Source: Cloacibacterium sp.
GTDB taxonomy: Bacteria; Bacteroidota; Bacteroidia; Flavobacteriales; Weeksellaceae
Length of the DNA stretch: 51,735 bases
NCBI GenBank assembly: GCA_017995195.1
Contig: JAGOJI010000004.1
Span: 1 to 51,735 of the forward strand
Direction of reading: 5' to 3'
Below, in pieces: positions 44,460-51,735 of this stretch. The position numbers were made by a program, and so were the translations under genes. Below the pieces are notes generated by a model that was given only the letters and a program-made list of their open reading frames with translations, had not been told where the DNA came from and did no database searches. Position 1 is the first letter of the stretch. The number at the start of each line of letters is the position of its first letter.

Positions 44460-44729
44460 ATGGCTAAAGAATCAATGAAAGCGCGTGAGCGCAAAAGAGA
44501 AGCTACAGTAGCTAAATACGCAGAAAAAAGAAAGGCTCTAAAAGAAGCTGGTGATTACGAAGCATTGCAAAAATTACCTAAAAATGCTTCCCCTGTAAGA
44601 TTACACAACAGATGTAAACTCACAGGAAGACCAAGAGGATACATGAGAACTTTCGGTATTTCTAGAGTTACATTCCGAGAAATGGCCAACCAAGGGCTTA
44701 TCCCGGGTGTGAAAAAAGCAAGTTGGTAA
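44460..44729 (+). CDS. rpsN: 30S ribosomal protein S14, zinc-independent form
   Basis: This 89-residue protein is the long S14 form. It has only one cysteine ([11 protein letters not shown]) and no CxxC pairs, so it carries no zinc ribbon. [21 protein letters not shown] is the conserved C-terminal part. Confidence 0.96.
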   Translation: MAKESMKARERKREATVAKYAEKRKALKEAGDYEALQKLPKNASPVRLHNRCKLTGRPRGYMRTFGISRVTFREMANQGLIPGVKKASW

Positions 44730-44754
44730 CAATTATTAACTAATCTAGACAACA

Positions 44755-44832
44755 AAGTTGGTATAAAATAGGAGACACAAGACACGAGACTTTTCTGTCT
44801 CGGCTCTTGATTCTCACCTCTATACCAAAACT
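44755..44832. repeat. Palindromic element between rpsN and rpsH
   Basis: GGTATA (44760-44765) opens a foldback closed by TATACC (44821-44826). Inside, GGAGACACAAGACACGAGAC (44771-44790) faces GTCTCGGCTCTTGATTCTCA (44797-44816) around a short TTTTCT loop. It differs from the four heptad elements and is the only other long gap in the cluster's upstream half. No gene lies in 44730-44867. Confidence 0.65.
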
Positions 44833-44867
44833 AGCTGTCACTAACCAATAACAATTAAAAAAAAGAA

Positions 44868-45266
44868 ATGGTAACAGATCCAATTTCAGATTTCCTAACC
44901 AGAGTAAGGAACGCACAAAGCGCAGGCCACAAAGTGGTGGAAATTCCTGCATCGAATATTAAAAAGGAGATTACGAAAATCTTATTTGATCAAGGCTACA
45001 TCCTCAACTACAAATTCGAGGACAATGCTGTTCAAGGGACTATCAAAATCGCTTTGAAGTATGACAAGCAAACCAATAAACCGGCAATTAAGTCTATTCA
45101 AAGAGCTTCTAGACCAGGTTTAAGACAATACAAAGGTTCAGAAGAACTTCCAAGAGTATTGAACGGTTTGGGTATAGCCATCATCTCTACATCTAGAGGT
45201 GTAATGACAGATAAGAAAGCCAGACAAGAAAAAGTAGGCGGTGAAGTAATCTGCTATGTATATTAA
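44868..45266 (+). CDS. rpsH: 30S ribosomal protein S8
   Basis: This 132-residue protein matches S8: MVTDPISDFLTRVRNAQ, RASRPGLRQYKGSEELPRVLNGLGIAIISTSRGVMTDKKAR. S8 is a primary 16S rRNA binder and in E. coli represses the spc operon. Confidence 0.97.
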   Translation: MVTDPISDFLTRVRNAQSAGHKVVEIPASNIKKEITKILFDQGYILNYKFEDNAVQGTIKIALKYDKQTNKPAIKSIQRASRPGLRQYKGSEELPRVLNGLGIAIISTSRGVMTDKKARQEKVGGEVICYVY

Positions 45267-45285
45267 TGTATTAAATTAGGAACGA

Positions 45286-45831
45286 ATGTCAAGAATTGGT
45301 AAATCAATTATAGAAATTCCGGCTAACATAACCATCACCGAGAAAGACGGTGTAGTTACTGTGAAAGGACCTAAAGGGGAACTTACACAAGAAATTACAG
45401 GCGGAATTACAGTAAAACAAGAAGACGGAATCCTTACATTGGACAGGCCGTCGGAATCTAAACAACACAAAGCATTACACGGTCTTTACAGAGCGTTAAT
45501 CAACAATATGGTTGTAGGAACATCTACAGGTTTCACAAAACAATTGGAACTTGTAGGGGTAGGATACAGAGCATCACACTCAGGACAAAGACTGGAGTTG
45601 GCTCTTGGTTTCTCTCACGGTATCGTATTAGACCTTCCAAAAGAAGTGACTTTAGATACTTTGACTGAAAAAGGTAAAAACCCAATTATTACATTGTCTT
45701 CTTATGACAAGCAACTGTTGGGAATGGTGGCTGCAAAAATCAGATCATTTAGAAAACCTGAACCTTACAAAGGAAAAGGAGTAAGATTTGTAGGAGAAAA
45801 TGTTAGACGTAAAGCTGGTAAATCTGCTTAA
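45286..45831 (+). CDS. rplF: 50S ribosomal protein L6
   Basis: This 181-residue protein matches L6: [40 protein letters not shown] and the C-terminal [22 protein letters not shown]. Confidence 0.98.
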   Translation: MSRIGKSIIEIPANITITEKDGVVTVKGPKGELTQEITGGITVKQEDGILTLDRPSESKQHKALHGLYRALINNMVVGTSTGFTKQLELVGVGYRASHSGQRLELALGFSHGIVLDLPKEVTLDTLTEKGKNPIITLSSYDKQLLGMVAAKIRSFRKPEPYKGKGVRFVGENVRRKAGKSA

Positions 45832-45842
45832 AATTTAAGAAA

Positions 45843-46196
45843 ATGGCATTAACAAAAGTAGAAAAAAGAATCAGAATCAAGAGAAGAGTAAGAGGAAAAA
45901 TCTCCGGAACTCAGGCGTCACCAAGATTATCTGTATTCAAAAGTAATAAAGAAATTTACGCTCAATTAATCGACGATAAAGAGGGTAAAACATTAGTAGC
46001 TGCTTCTTCAAGAGAAAAAGGAGTAGATGCTAAAGGTACCAAAACAGAAGTAGCAACAGCGGTAGGCAAAAAAATTGCTGAAAAAGCTAAAGCGGCAGGT
46101 TTTGAATCTGTAGTGTTTGATAGAAATGGTTTCGTATACCACGGTAGAGTAAAAGCTCTTGCTGATGGTGCTAGAGAAGGTGGGCTTAAATTTTAA
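45843..46196 (+). CDS. rplR: 50S ribosomal protein L18
   Basis: This 117-residue 5S-rRNA-binding protein ([61 protein letters not shown]) is L18. A foldback repeat fills the gap to rpsE. Confidence 0.97.
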   Translation: MALTKVEKRIRIKRRVRGKISGTQASPRLSVFKSNKEIYAQLIDDKEGKTLVAASSREKGVDAKGTKTEVATAVGKKIAEKAKAAGFESVVFDRNGFVYHGRVKALADGAREGGLKF

Positions 46197-46304
46197 ATTA
46201 TAGATTTTAAATTTTAAATTAATAATGAACAATTTATAAATTTTAAAAAGATTTCCAAAAAATCTAAAATCTAAAATTTATAATCTAAAATTAAAAAAAA
46301 TATT
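46197..46304. repeat. Foldback heptad element 2 (rplR-rpsE gap)
   Basis: The left arm holds TAGATTTTAAATTTTAAATT (46201-46220). The right arm holds AATCTAAAATCTAAAATTTA (46261-46280) and another AATCTAAAATTA. The arms are near reverse complements with 7-base periodicity. It lies between stop and start codons only. Confidence 0.7.
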
Positions 46305-46826
46305 ATGTTAGGATTCGATAATATAGAAAGAGTAAAACCAGGAGGTCTTGAACTAAAAGACCGCTTAGTTGCCGTAAATAGAGTAACCAAAGTAACCAAA
46401 GGAGGTAGAGCTTTCGGATTTTCAGCCATTGTTGTGGTAGGAGACGAAGCAGGTACTGTAGGATTTGGCTTAGGAAAATCTAAAGAAGTAGCCTCAGCTA
46501 TTGCAAAAGCAGTAGAAGATGCAAAGAAAAATTTAGTAAAAGTTCCTGTTGTAAATCATACCATTCCTCACCAGACTACAGCAAGATACGGAGGTGCCGA
46601 TATCTTCCTAAGACCAGCAACACACGGTACCGGTGTAATCGCCGGTGGAACAGTACGTATGGTAGTAGAAGCTGCGGGAATCAAAGATATCTTGTCAAAA
46701 TCTAAAGGATCTTCCAACCCGCACAACGTAGTGAAAGCTACTTTCAAAGCATTGTTGGATATTAGAAGACCAGAAGAGGTAGCAAGAATGAGAGGAATTT
46801 CATTATCTAAAGTATTTAACGGTTAA
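46305..46826 (+). CDS. rpsE: 30S ribosomal protein S5
   Basis: This 173-residue protein has [53 protein letters not shown] and the [20 protein letters not shown]-like block (here [20 protein letters not shown]). S5 acts in decoding accuracy and mRNA helicase function. It starts at ATG after an A-rich stretch at the end of element 2. Confidence 0.97.
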   Translation: MLGFDNIERVKPGGLELKDRLVAVNRVTKVTKGGRAFGFSAIVVVGDEAGTVGFGLGKSKEVASAIAKAVEDAKKNLVKVPVVNHTIPHQTTARYGGADIFLRPATHGTGVIAGGTVRMVVEAAGIKDILSKSKGSSNPHNVVKATFKALLDIRRPEEVARMRGISLSKVFNG

Positions 46827-46839
46827 TTTTTTGTAAAAA

Positions 46840-47016
46840 ATGGCAACAATTAAAATAAAACAAGTAAGAAGTGCTATTGGTAGAACCAAAACTCAAAAAT
46901 TAACCCTTGAGGCATTAGGTTTGAAGAAATTACACCAAGTAGTAGAGCACGAAGCAACACCTTCTATTTTGGGAATGGTAGCTGCTGTAAGACATTTATT
47001 AGAAGTACAAGAGTAA
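46840..47016 (+). CDS. rpmD: 50S ribosomal protein L30
   Basis: This short gene codes for 58 residues beginning MATIKIKQVRSAIGRTKTQK and containing LGLKKLHQVVEHEATPSILGMV. It matches L30 in size, sequence and position between S5 and L15. It starts 13 bases after the rpsE stop. Confidence 0.97.
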   Translation: MATIKIKQVRSAIGRTKTQKLTLEALGLKKLHQVVEHEATPSILGMVAAVRHLLEVQE

Positions 47017-47096
47017 AAATTTTAAATTTTGAATTTTAAATTTTTCGGAGTTTAGTTTTCAAATCTAAAATCTAAAATCTAAAATCTTAAAAAATT
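47017..47096. repeat. Foldback heptad element 3 (rpmD-rplO gap)
   Basis: The left arm is ATTTTAAATTTTGAATTTTA (from 47019). The right arm is three tandem TCTAAAA units (47061-47090). The arms are near reverse complements separated by about 16 bases. The rplO start follows directly. Confidence 0.7.
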
Positions 47097-47543
47097 ATGC
47101 AATTAAATAATATCAAACCGGCTTCAGGAGCTACTCACAATTCCAAAAGAATTGGTAGAGGACAAGGAAGTGGCAAAGGTGGTACTGCTACCAAAGGTCA
47201 TAAAGGGCAAAAAGCAAGGGCTGGTTACTCTCAGAAAATAGGTTTTGAAGGAGGGCAAATGCCACTTCAAAGAAGGTTGCCTAAGTTTGGTTTCAACAAT
47301 GTAAACAGAAAGGAATACAGAGCTATTAATTTAGACACTATCCAAACATTGGCTGATGCCAAAAACTTAAGTGAAATTACCAAAGATGTTTTAGTAGAAA
47401 ACGGATTGGCTAAAAAAAGCGAAATCGTAAAAATTATGGGTAGAGGAGAATTGAAATCTTCAGTTTCTATCTCAGCACATAAATTTACCAAATCAGCCGA
47501 AGAAGCTATTTCTAAAGCAGGAGGTAAAGCAATCACTCTTTAA
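47097..47543 (+). CDS. rplO: 50S ribosomal protein L15
   Basis: This 148-residue protein has the Gly-rich start (GSGKGGTATKGHKGQKARAG) and FEGGQMPLQRRLPKFGF, both L15 signatures. It ends 9 bases before secY. Confidence 0.97.
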   Translation: MQLNNIKPASGATHNSKRIGRGQGSGKGGTATKGHKGQKARAGYSQKIGFEGGQMPLQRRLPKFGFNNVNRKEYRAINLDTIQTLADAKNLSEITKDVLVENGLAKKSEIVKIMGRGELKSSVSISAHKFTKSAEEAISKAGGKAITL

Positions 47544-47552
47544 TAAAAACAA

Positions 47553-48932
47553 ATGAAAGGATTTATACAAACACTCAAAAATATTTGGAGTCTCAAGGAA
47601 TTAAGGGATAAAATTACCCTTACCATTTCATTAGTTCTGGTGTATAGATTCGCATCTTATATTTCCCTGCCTGCCATTAATATGGACGAGGTAGGGAATC
47701 TTTTGCAACATTTCCAAAATCAGGGCGGGAGCAAGCAAGGAGCAGGACTTCTAGGTTTGCTTTCTTCATTTACCGGAGGTGCGTTTAGCCGAGCTTCTAT
47801 TTTGGCATTGGGGATTATGCCTTACATTTCAGCATCTATTATTGTACAACTCATGGGTATGGCAATTCCATATCTTCAAAAATTACAAAAAGATGGTGAA
47901 AGTGGAAGAAAAACCCTAAACCAAATTACAAGATGGCTTACCATAGGGGTTTGTCTTGTACAAGCTCCATCTTATTTGGGAACCATTACAGGAATGTTTT
48001 TACCTTACGCCCAATTCAAGTCGGCGTATTATGTAGAGCCATCTTCTATTATGTTTTGGTTACCAAGTATTGTTATTTTGGTAGCAGGTTCGGTATTTGC
48101 GATGTGGTTGGGTGAAAAAATTACCGACAAAGGAATTGGAAATGGTATTTCTATCCTAATTATGGTAGGGATTTTAGCCGATTTACCTACAGCGTTTATC
48201 CAAGAGGTAACTACACAAACAGGTAAAGGCGGTTTAGGATCTATCATTATTTTGGTTGAGATATTATTCTGGTTAGTTGTTGTACTATTAGCCATCATGC
48301 TTTCCGTAGCGGTAAGAAAAATTCCTATTCAGTACGTAAGCAGAGCTCAAGCAGGTGGTGGTGTCAATAGAAATTTGATGCAAGGAGCAAGACAATGGAT
48401 TCCTTTGAAGGTAAATGCTTCAGGAGTTATGCCAATTATCTTCGCACAAGCACTCATGTTTGTGCCGGGATTATTAACGAATGTAGACGAAACCAACACC
48501 TTTTTGGCAGGTTTCAAAAACGTATTCAGTTGGCAGTATAATGTTTTGTTTGTAATTTTAATCATTGTATTTTCATTCTTCTATACGGCAATTTCTATCC
48601 CTGTGAATCAGATGGCTGATGATTTGAAGCGAAATGGAGGATTGATTCCGAAAGTAAGACCCGGAAAAGAAACAGCAGACTATATAGACGATATTTTGTC
48701 GAAAATTACTTTGCCAGGTTCGGTTTTTTTAGCTATCTTTGCAGTCCTTCCTGCAATTGTGCACGGAGTGTTTGTTCAAACAGACAGATTCGCCTTGTTT
48801 TTTGGCGGAACTTCATTGTTGATTATGGTGGGCGTTATTTTAGATACTGTTCAGCAAATCAATACTTACCTGTTGAATCATCATTACGACGGATTGATGC
48901 AATCAAAATTATCGAGAACATCAAACTTATAA
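47553..48932 (+). CDS. secY: Preprotein translocase subunit SecY
   Basis: This 459-residue protein forms the channel of the Sec translocon in the inner membrane, with ten membrane segments. Motifs: SRASILALGIMPYISASIIVQL (in parts), GMAIPYLQKLQKDGESGRKTLN, ITDKGIGNGISI, RAQAGGGVNRNLMQGARQWIPLKVN and the C-terminal NHHYDGLMQ. Its place between L15 and IF-1 is standard. Length is in the normal range. Confidence 0.98.
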   Translation: MKGFIQTLKNIWSLKELRDKITLTISLVLVYRFASYISLPAINMDEVGNLLQHFQNQGGSKQGAGLLGLLSSFTGGAFSRASILALGIMPYISASIIVQLMGMAIPYLQKLQKDGESGRKTLNQITRWLTIGVCLVQAPSYLGTITGMFLPYAQFKSAYYVEPSSIMFWLPSIVILVAGSVFAMWLGEKITDKGIGNGISILIMVGILADLPTAFIQEVTTQTGKGGLGSIIILVEILFWLVVVLLAIMLSVAVRKIPIQYVSRAQAGGGVNRNLMQGARQWIPLKVNASGVMPIIFAQALMFVPGLLTNVDETNTFLAGFKNVFSWQYNVLFVILIIVFSFFYTAISIPVNQMADDLKRNGGLIPKVRPGKETADYIDDILSKITLPGSVFLAIFAVLPAIVHGVFVQTDRFALFFGGTSLLIMVGVILDTVQQINTYLLNHHYDGLMQSKLSRTSNL

Positions 48933-48941
48933 AAAAGATCA

Positions 48942-49157
48942 ATGGCTAAACAAAAGCATATAGAACAAGATGGTGTAATAGTGGAAGCACTATCCAACGC
49001 CATGTTCCGAGTAGAACTGGAGAATGGGCATGTACTTATTGCTCATATTTCAGGGAAAATGAGAATGCACTATATTAAACTTTTACCCGGTGATAAGGTA
49101 AAGTTGGAACTTTCTCCCTATGATTTGTCCAAAGGGAGAATTACTTTTAGATACTAG
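48942..49157 (+). CDS. infA: Translation initiation factor IF-1
   Basis: This 71-residue OB-fold protein ([63 protein letters not shown]) is IF-1, which blocks the A site during initiation. Its last codons form the left arm of a perfect 10-bp hairpin that continues after the stop. Confidence 0.97.
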   Translation: MAKQKHIEQDGVIVEALSNAMFRVELENGHVLIAHISGKMRMHYIKLLPGDKVKLELSPYDLSKGRITFRY

Positions 49158-49184
49158 TTCTATCTAAAAGATAACTCTTTTTTA
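49144..49184 (+). other. Terminator-like hairpin across the infA stop codon
   Basis: CTTTTAGATA (49144-49153) and TATCTAAAAG (49161-49170) form a perfect 10-bp stem with a 7-base loop containing the infA stop codon. A T-run follows at 49178-49184, eight bases after the stem. It sits inside the operon, so it may be a partial terminator or an RNA-processing or stability element. The following gap to rpmJ also has a weak GCAATT/AATTGC dyad (49191-49213). Confidence 0.6.
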
Positions 49185-49236
49185 ACATCCGCAATTAGCC
49201 AGAAGCCAATTGCTAAAAGCATAAAGCAAAAAAGAA

Positions 49237-49353
49237 ATGAAAGTAAGAGCATCTATTAAAAAAAGAAGTGCTGATTGCAAAATCGTTAGACGTAAAGGAA
49301 AACTATTTGTAATCAACAAGAAGAACCCAAAATTTAAACAAAGACAAGGTTAA
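49237..49353 (+). CDS. rpmJ: 50S ribosomal protein L36, zinc-independent form
   Basis: This very short gene (38 residues, [20 protein letters not shown] ending NPKFKQRQG) is L36 by sequence and by its place between IF-1 and S13. Usual L36 has CxxC...C...H zinc ligands. Only one cysteine remains here and the His position is Phe, so this is the C-minus form that does not bind zinc. Confidence 0.96.
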   Translation: MKVRASIKKRSADCKIVRRKGKLFVINKKNPKFKQRQG

Positions 49354-49362
49354 CATTAAATT

Positions 49363-49740
49363 ATGGCGAGAATTTCAGGTATTGATTTACCAAAAAACAA
49401 AAGAGGAGTAATTGGGCTTACCTATATCTACGGTATCGGGAGAAGCACCGCTTCTGAAATCTTGAAAAACGCTGGAATCAGCGAAGATAAGAAAGTCAAC
49501 GAATGGAATGACGATGAATTGGCATTAATCAGAAACTACATCACCGACAATATTAAAGTAGAAGGTGAGTTGAGATCTGAAGTACAATTGAACATCAAGA
49601 GATTGATGGATATTGGTTGCCAACGAGGAATACGTCACAGACTGGGATTACCTTTAAGAGGCCAAAGAACGAAAAACAATTCTAGAACCCGTAAAGGAAA
49701 GAGAAAAACTGTTGCTAACAAGAAAAAGGCAAGTAAATAA
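49363..49740 (+). CDS. rpsM: 30S ribosomal protein S13
   Basis: This 125-residue protein ([54 protein letters not shown]) is S13, which contacts the P-site tRNA and bridges to L5. It ends 12 bases before rpsK. Confidence 0.98.
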   Translation: MARISGIDLPKNKRGVIGLTYIYGIGRSTASEILKNAGISEDKKVNEWNDDELALIRNYITDNIKVEGELRSEVQLNIKRLMDIGCQRGIRHRLGLPLRGQRTKNNSRTRKGKRKTVANKKKASK

Positions 49741-49752
49741 TCGTTAAGTATT

Positions 49753-50142
49753 ATGGCAAAACAGACTAAAGTAGTTAAAAAAAGAAAAGTAAAAGTAGAA
49801 GCGATTGGTGAAGCACATATCCAAGCGTCTTTCAATAATATTATTATTTCTTTAACGAATAAAAACGGAGAAGTAATCTCTTGGGCATCTGCCGGAAAAA
49901 TGGGATTCAGAGGTTCTAAAAAGAATACTCCATTCGCAGCTCAAATGGCTGCCGAAAATTGCTCTCAGGTTGCTCACGAAGCAGGCCTTAGAAGAGTAAA
50001 GGTGTTTGTGAAAGGTCCTGGTGCAGGTAGAGAATCTGCTATCAGAACCATCCACAATTCAGGAATTGAAGTAAGCGAAATCGTAGACGTAACGCCGATG
50101 CCGCACAACGGATGTAGACCACCTAAAAGAAGAAGAGTATAA
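49753..50142 (+). CDS. rpsK: 30S ribosomal protein S11
   Basis: This 129-residue protein ([69 protein letters not shown]) is S11. A foldback repeat separates it from rpsD. Confidence 0.98.
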   Translation: MAKQTKVVKKRKVKVEAIGEAHIQASFNNIIISLTNKNGEVISWASAGKMGFRGSKKNTPFAAQMAAENCSQVAHEAGLRRVKVFVKGPGAGRESAIRTIHNSGIEVSEIVDVTPMPHNGCRPPKRRRV

Positions 50143-50231
50143 TCTGAAATTTTAAATTTTATGAATTTTAAATTTTAAATGGAAACATTTTAATCTAAAA
50201 TCTAAAATCTAAAATCTAAAATCTAACAACA
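50143..50231. repeat. Foldback heptad element 4 (rpsK-rpsD gap)
   Basis: The left arm (about 50147-50180) has ATTTTAAATTTT repeated. The right arm (50191-50225) has five tandem AATCTAA units with 7-base period. It has the same architecture as the elements at 42159, 46197 and 47017 and again fills an intergenic gap exactly. Confidence 0.72.
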
Positions 50232-50840
50232 ATGGCAAGATATATTGGACCTAAAACTAAAATTGCTAGAAAATTCGGTCAAGCAATTTACGGAGACGAT
50301 AAGAGCTTCGAGAAAAGAAAAAATCAACCACCGGGACAACATGGTCACAACAAAAGAAGAGGTGCAAAAAGATCGGAATATGCGGTTCAGTTAACTGAGA
50401 AGCAAAAAGCCAAATTTACCTACGGTATTTTGGAAAGACAATTTGCTAATCTTTACGAAAAAGCACAAAGAGCGAAGGGAGTAACCGGTGAAGTTCTTTT
50501 ACAATTGTGCGAGTCGAGATTAGACAATGTGGTGTACAGACTTGGGTTTGCAAAAACCAGAGCAGGTGCAAGACAGTTGGTTTCTCACAGACACATTACT
50601 GTAAACGGAGAATTGGTAAATATTCCTTCATATTTGTTGAAAGCAGGTGATGTAATTGCAGTAAGAGAAAAATCTAAATCTCTTGAAGTAGTTGCAGATG
50701 CACTAGCTTCTAAGGCAAACTATGAGTGGTTGCAATACAACGACGAAAAAAGAGAAGGTACTTTTATCTCAGCACCTGAAAGAATTCAGATTCCTGAAGA
50801 TATCAAAGAACAATTAATCGTCGAGTTATACTCTAAATAA
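50232..50840 (+). CDS. rpsD: 30S ribosomal protein S4
   Basis: This 202-residue protein has [34 protein letters not shown] and the S4 RNA-binding domain ([34 protein letters not shown]). No zinc motif is present in the N-terminus. S4 is a primary 16S binder and in E. coli represses the alpha operon. Confidence 0.98.
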   Translation: MARYIGPKTKIARKFGQAIYGDDKSFEKRKNQPPGQHGHNKRRGAKRSEYAVQLTEKQKAKFTYGILERQFANLYEKAQRAKGVTGEVLLQLCESRLDNVVYRLGFAKTRAGARQLVSHRHITVNGELVNIPSYLLKAGDVIAVREKSKSLEVVADALASKANYEWLQYNDEKREGTFISAPERIQIPEDIKEQLIVELYSK

Positions 50841-50867
50841 TTTTAATCAATTTTTGCTCAAACCAAT

Positions 50868-51735
50868 ATGGCAATTTTAACATTTATTAAACCCGATAAA
50901 GTCATCTTACTCGACTCCACGGCATCTAAAGGACAATTTGAATTTAGACCATTGGAACCGGGATTTGGATTGACTATCGGTAATGCACTGAGAAGAGTTC
51001 TATTGTCTTCTCTTGAAGGATATGCTATTACATCTATTAAAATAGAAGGCGTAGAGCACGAGTTTTCAACCATTCCTGGTGTTATTGAAGATGTAACCGA
51101 GATTATCCTGAACCTTAAGCAATTGAGGCTAAAGGCTAATGTAGAAAACGCATCGGCTGAGCAAGTAAGCGTAAAAATATCGAATCAAACAACCATTACG
51201 GCAGGAGATTTAGCCAAATCTATCAAAAACTTTGAGGTTTTGAATCCCGATTTGGTCATCTGTACTGCAACCAAAAACGTAACATTGGATTTGAAATTCA
51301 ATATCGATAAAGGTAGAGGATATGTTCCTTCGGAACAAAACAAATCAAACAATGCTCCTATAGGAACTATTGCGATTGATTCTATCTTTACGCCCATTAA
51401 AAAAGTTCAGTATACCATCGAAAACTATCGTGTAGAGCAAAAAACAGACTACGAAAAACTGATATTGGATATTGAGACCGATGGATCCATCTCTCCTCAA
51501 AATGCTTTAACAGAAGCTTCCAAGATATTAATCTATCACTTCATGCTATTCTCCGATGAGAGAATTACATTGGAAACCGAAGCCGTAAAAGCATCTATCC
51601 AGTACGATGAAGAAACCCTACATACAAGACAACTCCTAAAATCTAAATTAGTAGATATGGATCTTTCCGTAAGAGCAATTAATTGTTTGAAAGCAGCGGA
51701 AGTAGAAAATCTTGGTGAATTGGTATCTTTCAGTA
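50868..51735 (+). CDS. rpoA: DNA-directed RNA polymerase alpha subunit, cut at the right edge
   Basis: The gene starts at ATG 50868 and is open to the window end, giving 289 residues. The N-terminal domain ([34 protein letters not shown], in parts, with [20 protein letters not shown]) directs polymerase assembly. The end of the window reaches the start of the C-terminal domain ([24 protein letters not shown]). rplQ would normally follow outside the window. Confidence 0.97.
   Translation, partial: MAILTFIKPDKVILLDSTASKGQFEFRPLEPGFGLTIGNALRRVLLSSLEGYAITSIKIEGVEHEFSTIPGVIEDVTEIILNLKQLRLKANVENASAEQVSVKISNQTTITAGDLAKSIKNFEVLNPDLVICTATKNVTLDLKFNIDKGRGYVPSEQNKSNNAPIGTIAIDSIFTPIKKVQYTIENYRVEQKTDYEKLILDIETDGSISPQNALTEASKILIYHFMLFSDERITLETEAVKASIQYDEETLHTRQLLKSKLVDMDLSVRAINCLKAAEVENLGELVSFS

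Noticed and set aside
1-51735. tRNA, rRNA, insertion sequences, prophage or defence genes
   Set aside because: I looked through the gaps and genes and saw no cloverleaf, ribosomal RNA, transposase, integrase, restriction or toxin-antitoxin signatures. A covariance-model search would be needed to exclude small structured RNAs fully.

Overview
The window looks like chromosomal DNA of a Flavobacteriia member (Bacteroidota), most like the Chryseobacterium/Weeksellaceae clade. The sequence is AT-rich. Genes start after A-rich stretches with no clear Shine-Dalgarno sequence. Several promoters fit the Bacteroidota pattern TTTG-N~19-TAnnTTTG. The gene set is also typical of the group: DUF4251 lipoprotein, FadL plus SGNH-lipase pair, zinc-free ribosomal protein versions, a TIM-barrel-like lipoprotein and many outer-membrane beta-barrels. 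Genus and species cannot be fixed by reading alone. No tRNA, rRNA, insertion sequence, prophage or CRISPR array was recognised.

Layout. (1) 1-9.9 kb: the 3' end of a tail-specific protease, an MscS channel, histidine ammonia-lyase, several envelope proteins (Spy-like, DUF4251 lipoprotein, M48 protease), an MlaE/MlaF-type lipid ABC transporter followed by a beta-barrel protein, a polyprenyl sugar-phosphate transferase, and QueE. (2) 10-21.2 kb: aconitase, a CapA-like lipoprotein, PncB, L31 type B, and a plus-strand series of a beta-helix lipoprotein, a MazG-like protein, AroA, an SDR enzyme and a BamA-like barrel. (3) 21.3-34.4 kb: small envelope proteins, a C40 peptidase, an M1 peptidase, CoaX, a WG-repeat protein with RuvB, FadL with an SGNH lipase, Prs with L25, and a GNAT. 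(4) 34.6-38.1 kb: two minus-strand exported proteins of unknown function. (5) 38.36 kb to the right edge: the long S10-spc-alpha ribosomal cluster, rplC through rpoA (cut by the window), including secY, infA and the small genes rpmD and rpmJ.

Most of the window is ordinary housekeeping. The unexplained parts are mainly non-coding. The ribosomal cluster is very compact except for five gaps that each hold a foldback sequence: four share one 7-nt-periodic architecture and one is a different palindrome. There is also a terminator-like hairpin over the infA stop codon, a repeated TGTTTAA motif upstream of the FadL homologue, a possible small RNA near 22.86 kb, a 98-bp inverted-repeat element near 4.3 kb and an 18-bp repeat shared by two intergenic regions. 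The two-gene unknown locus at 34.6-38.1 kb is the best protein-level candidate for new biology. I did not find a convincing undescribed multi-gene system.
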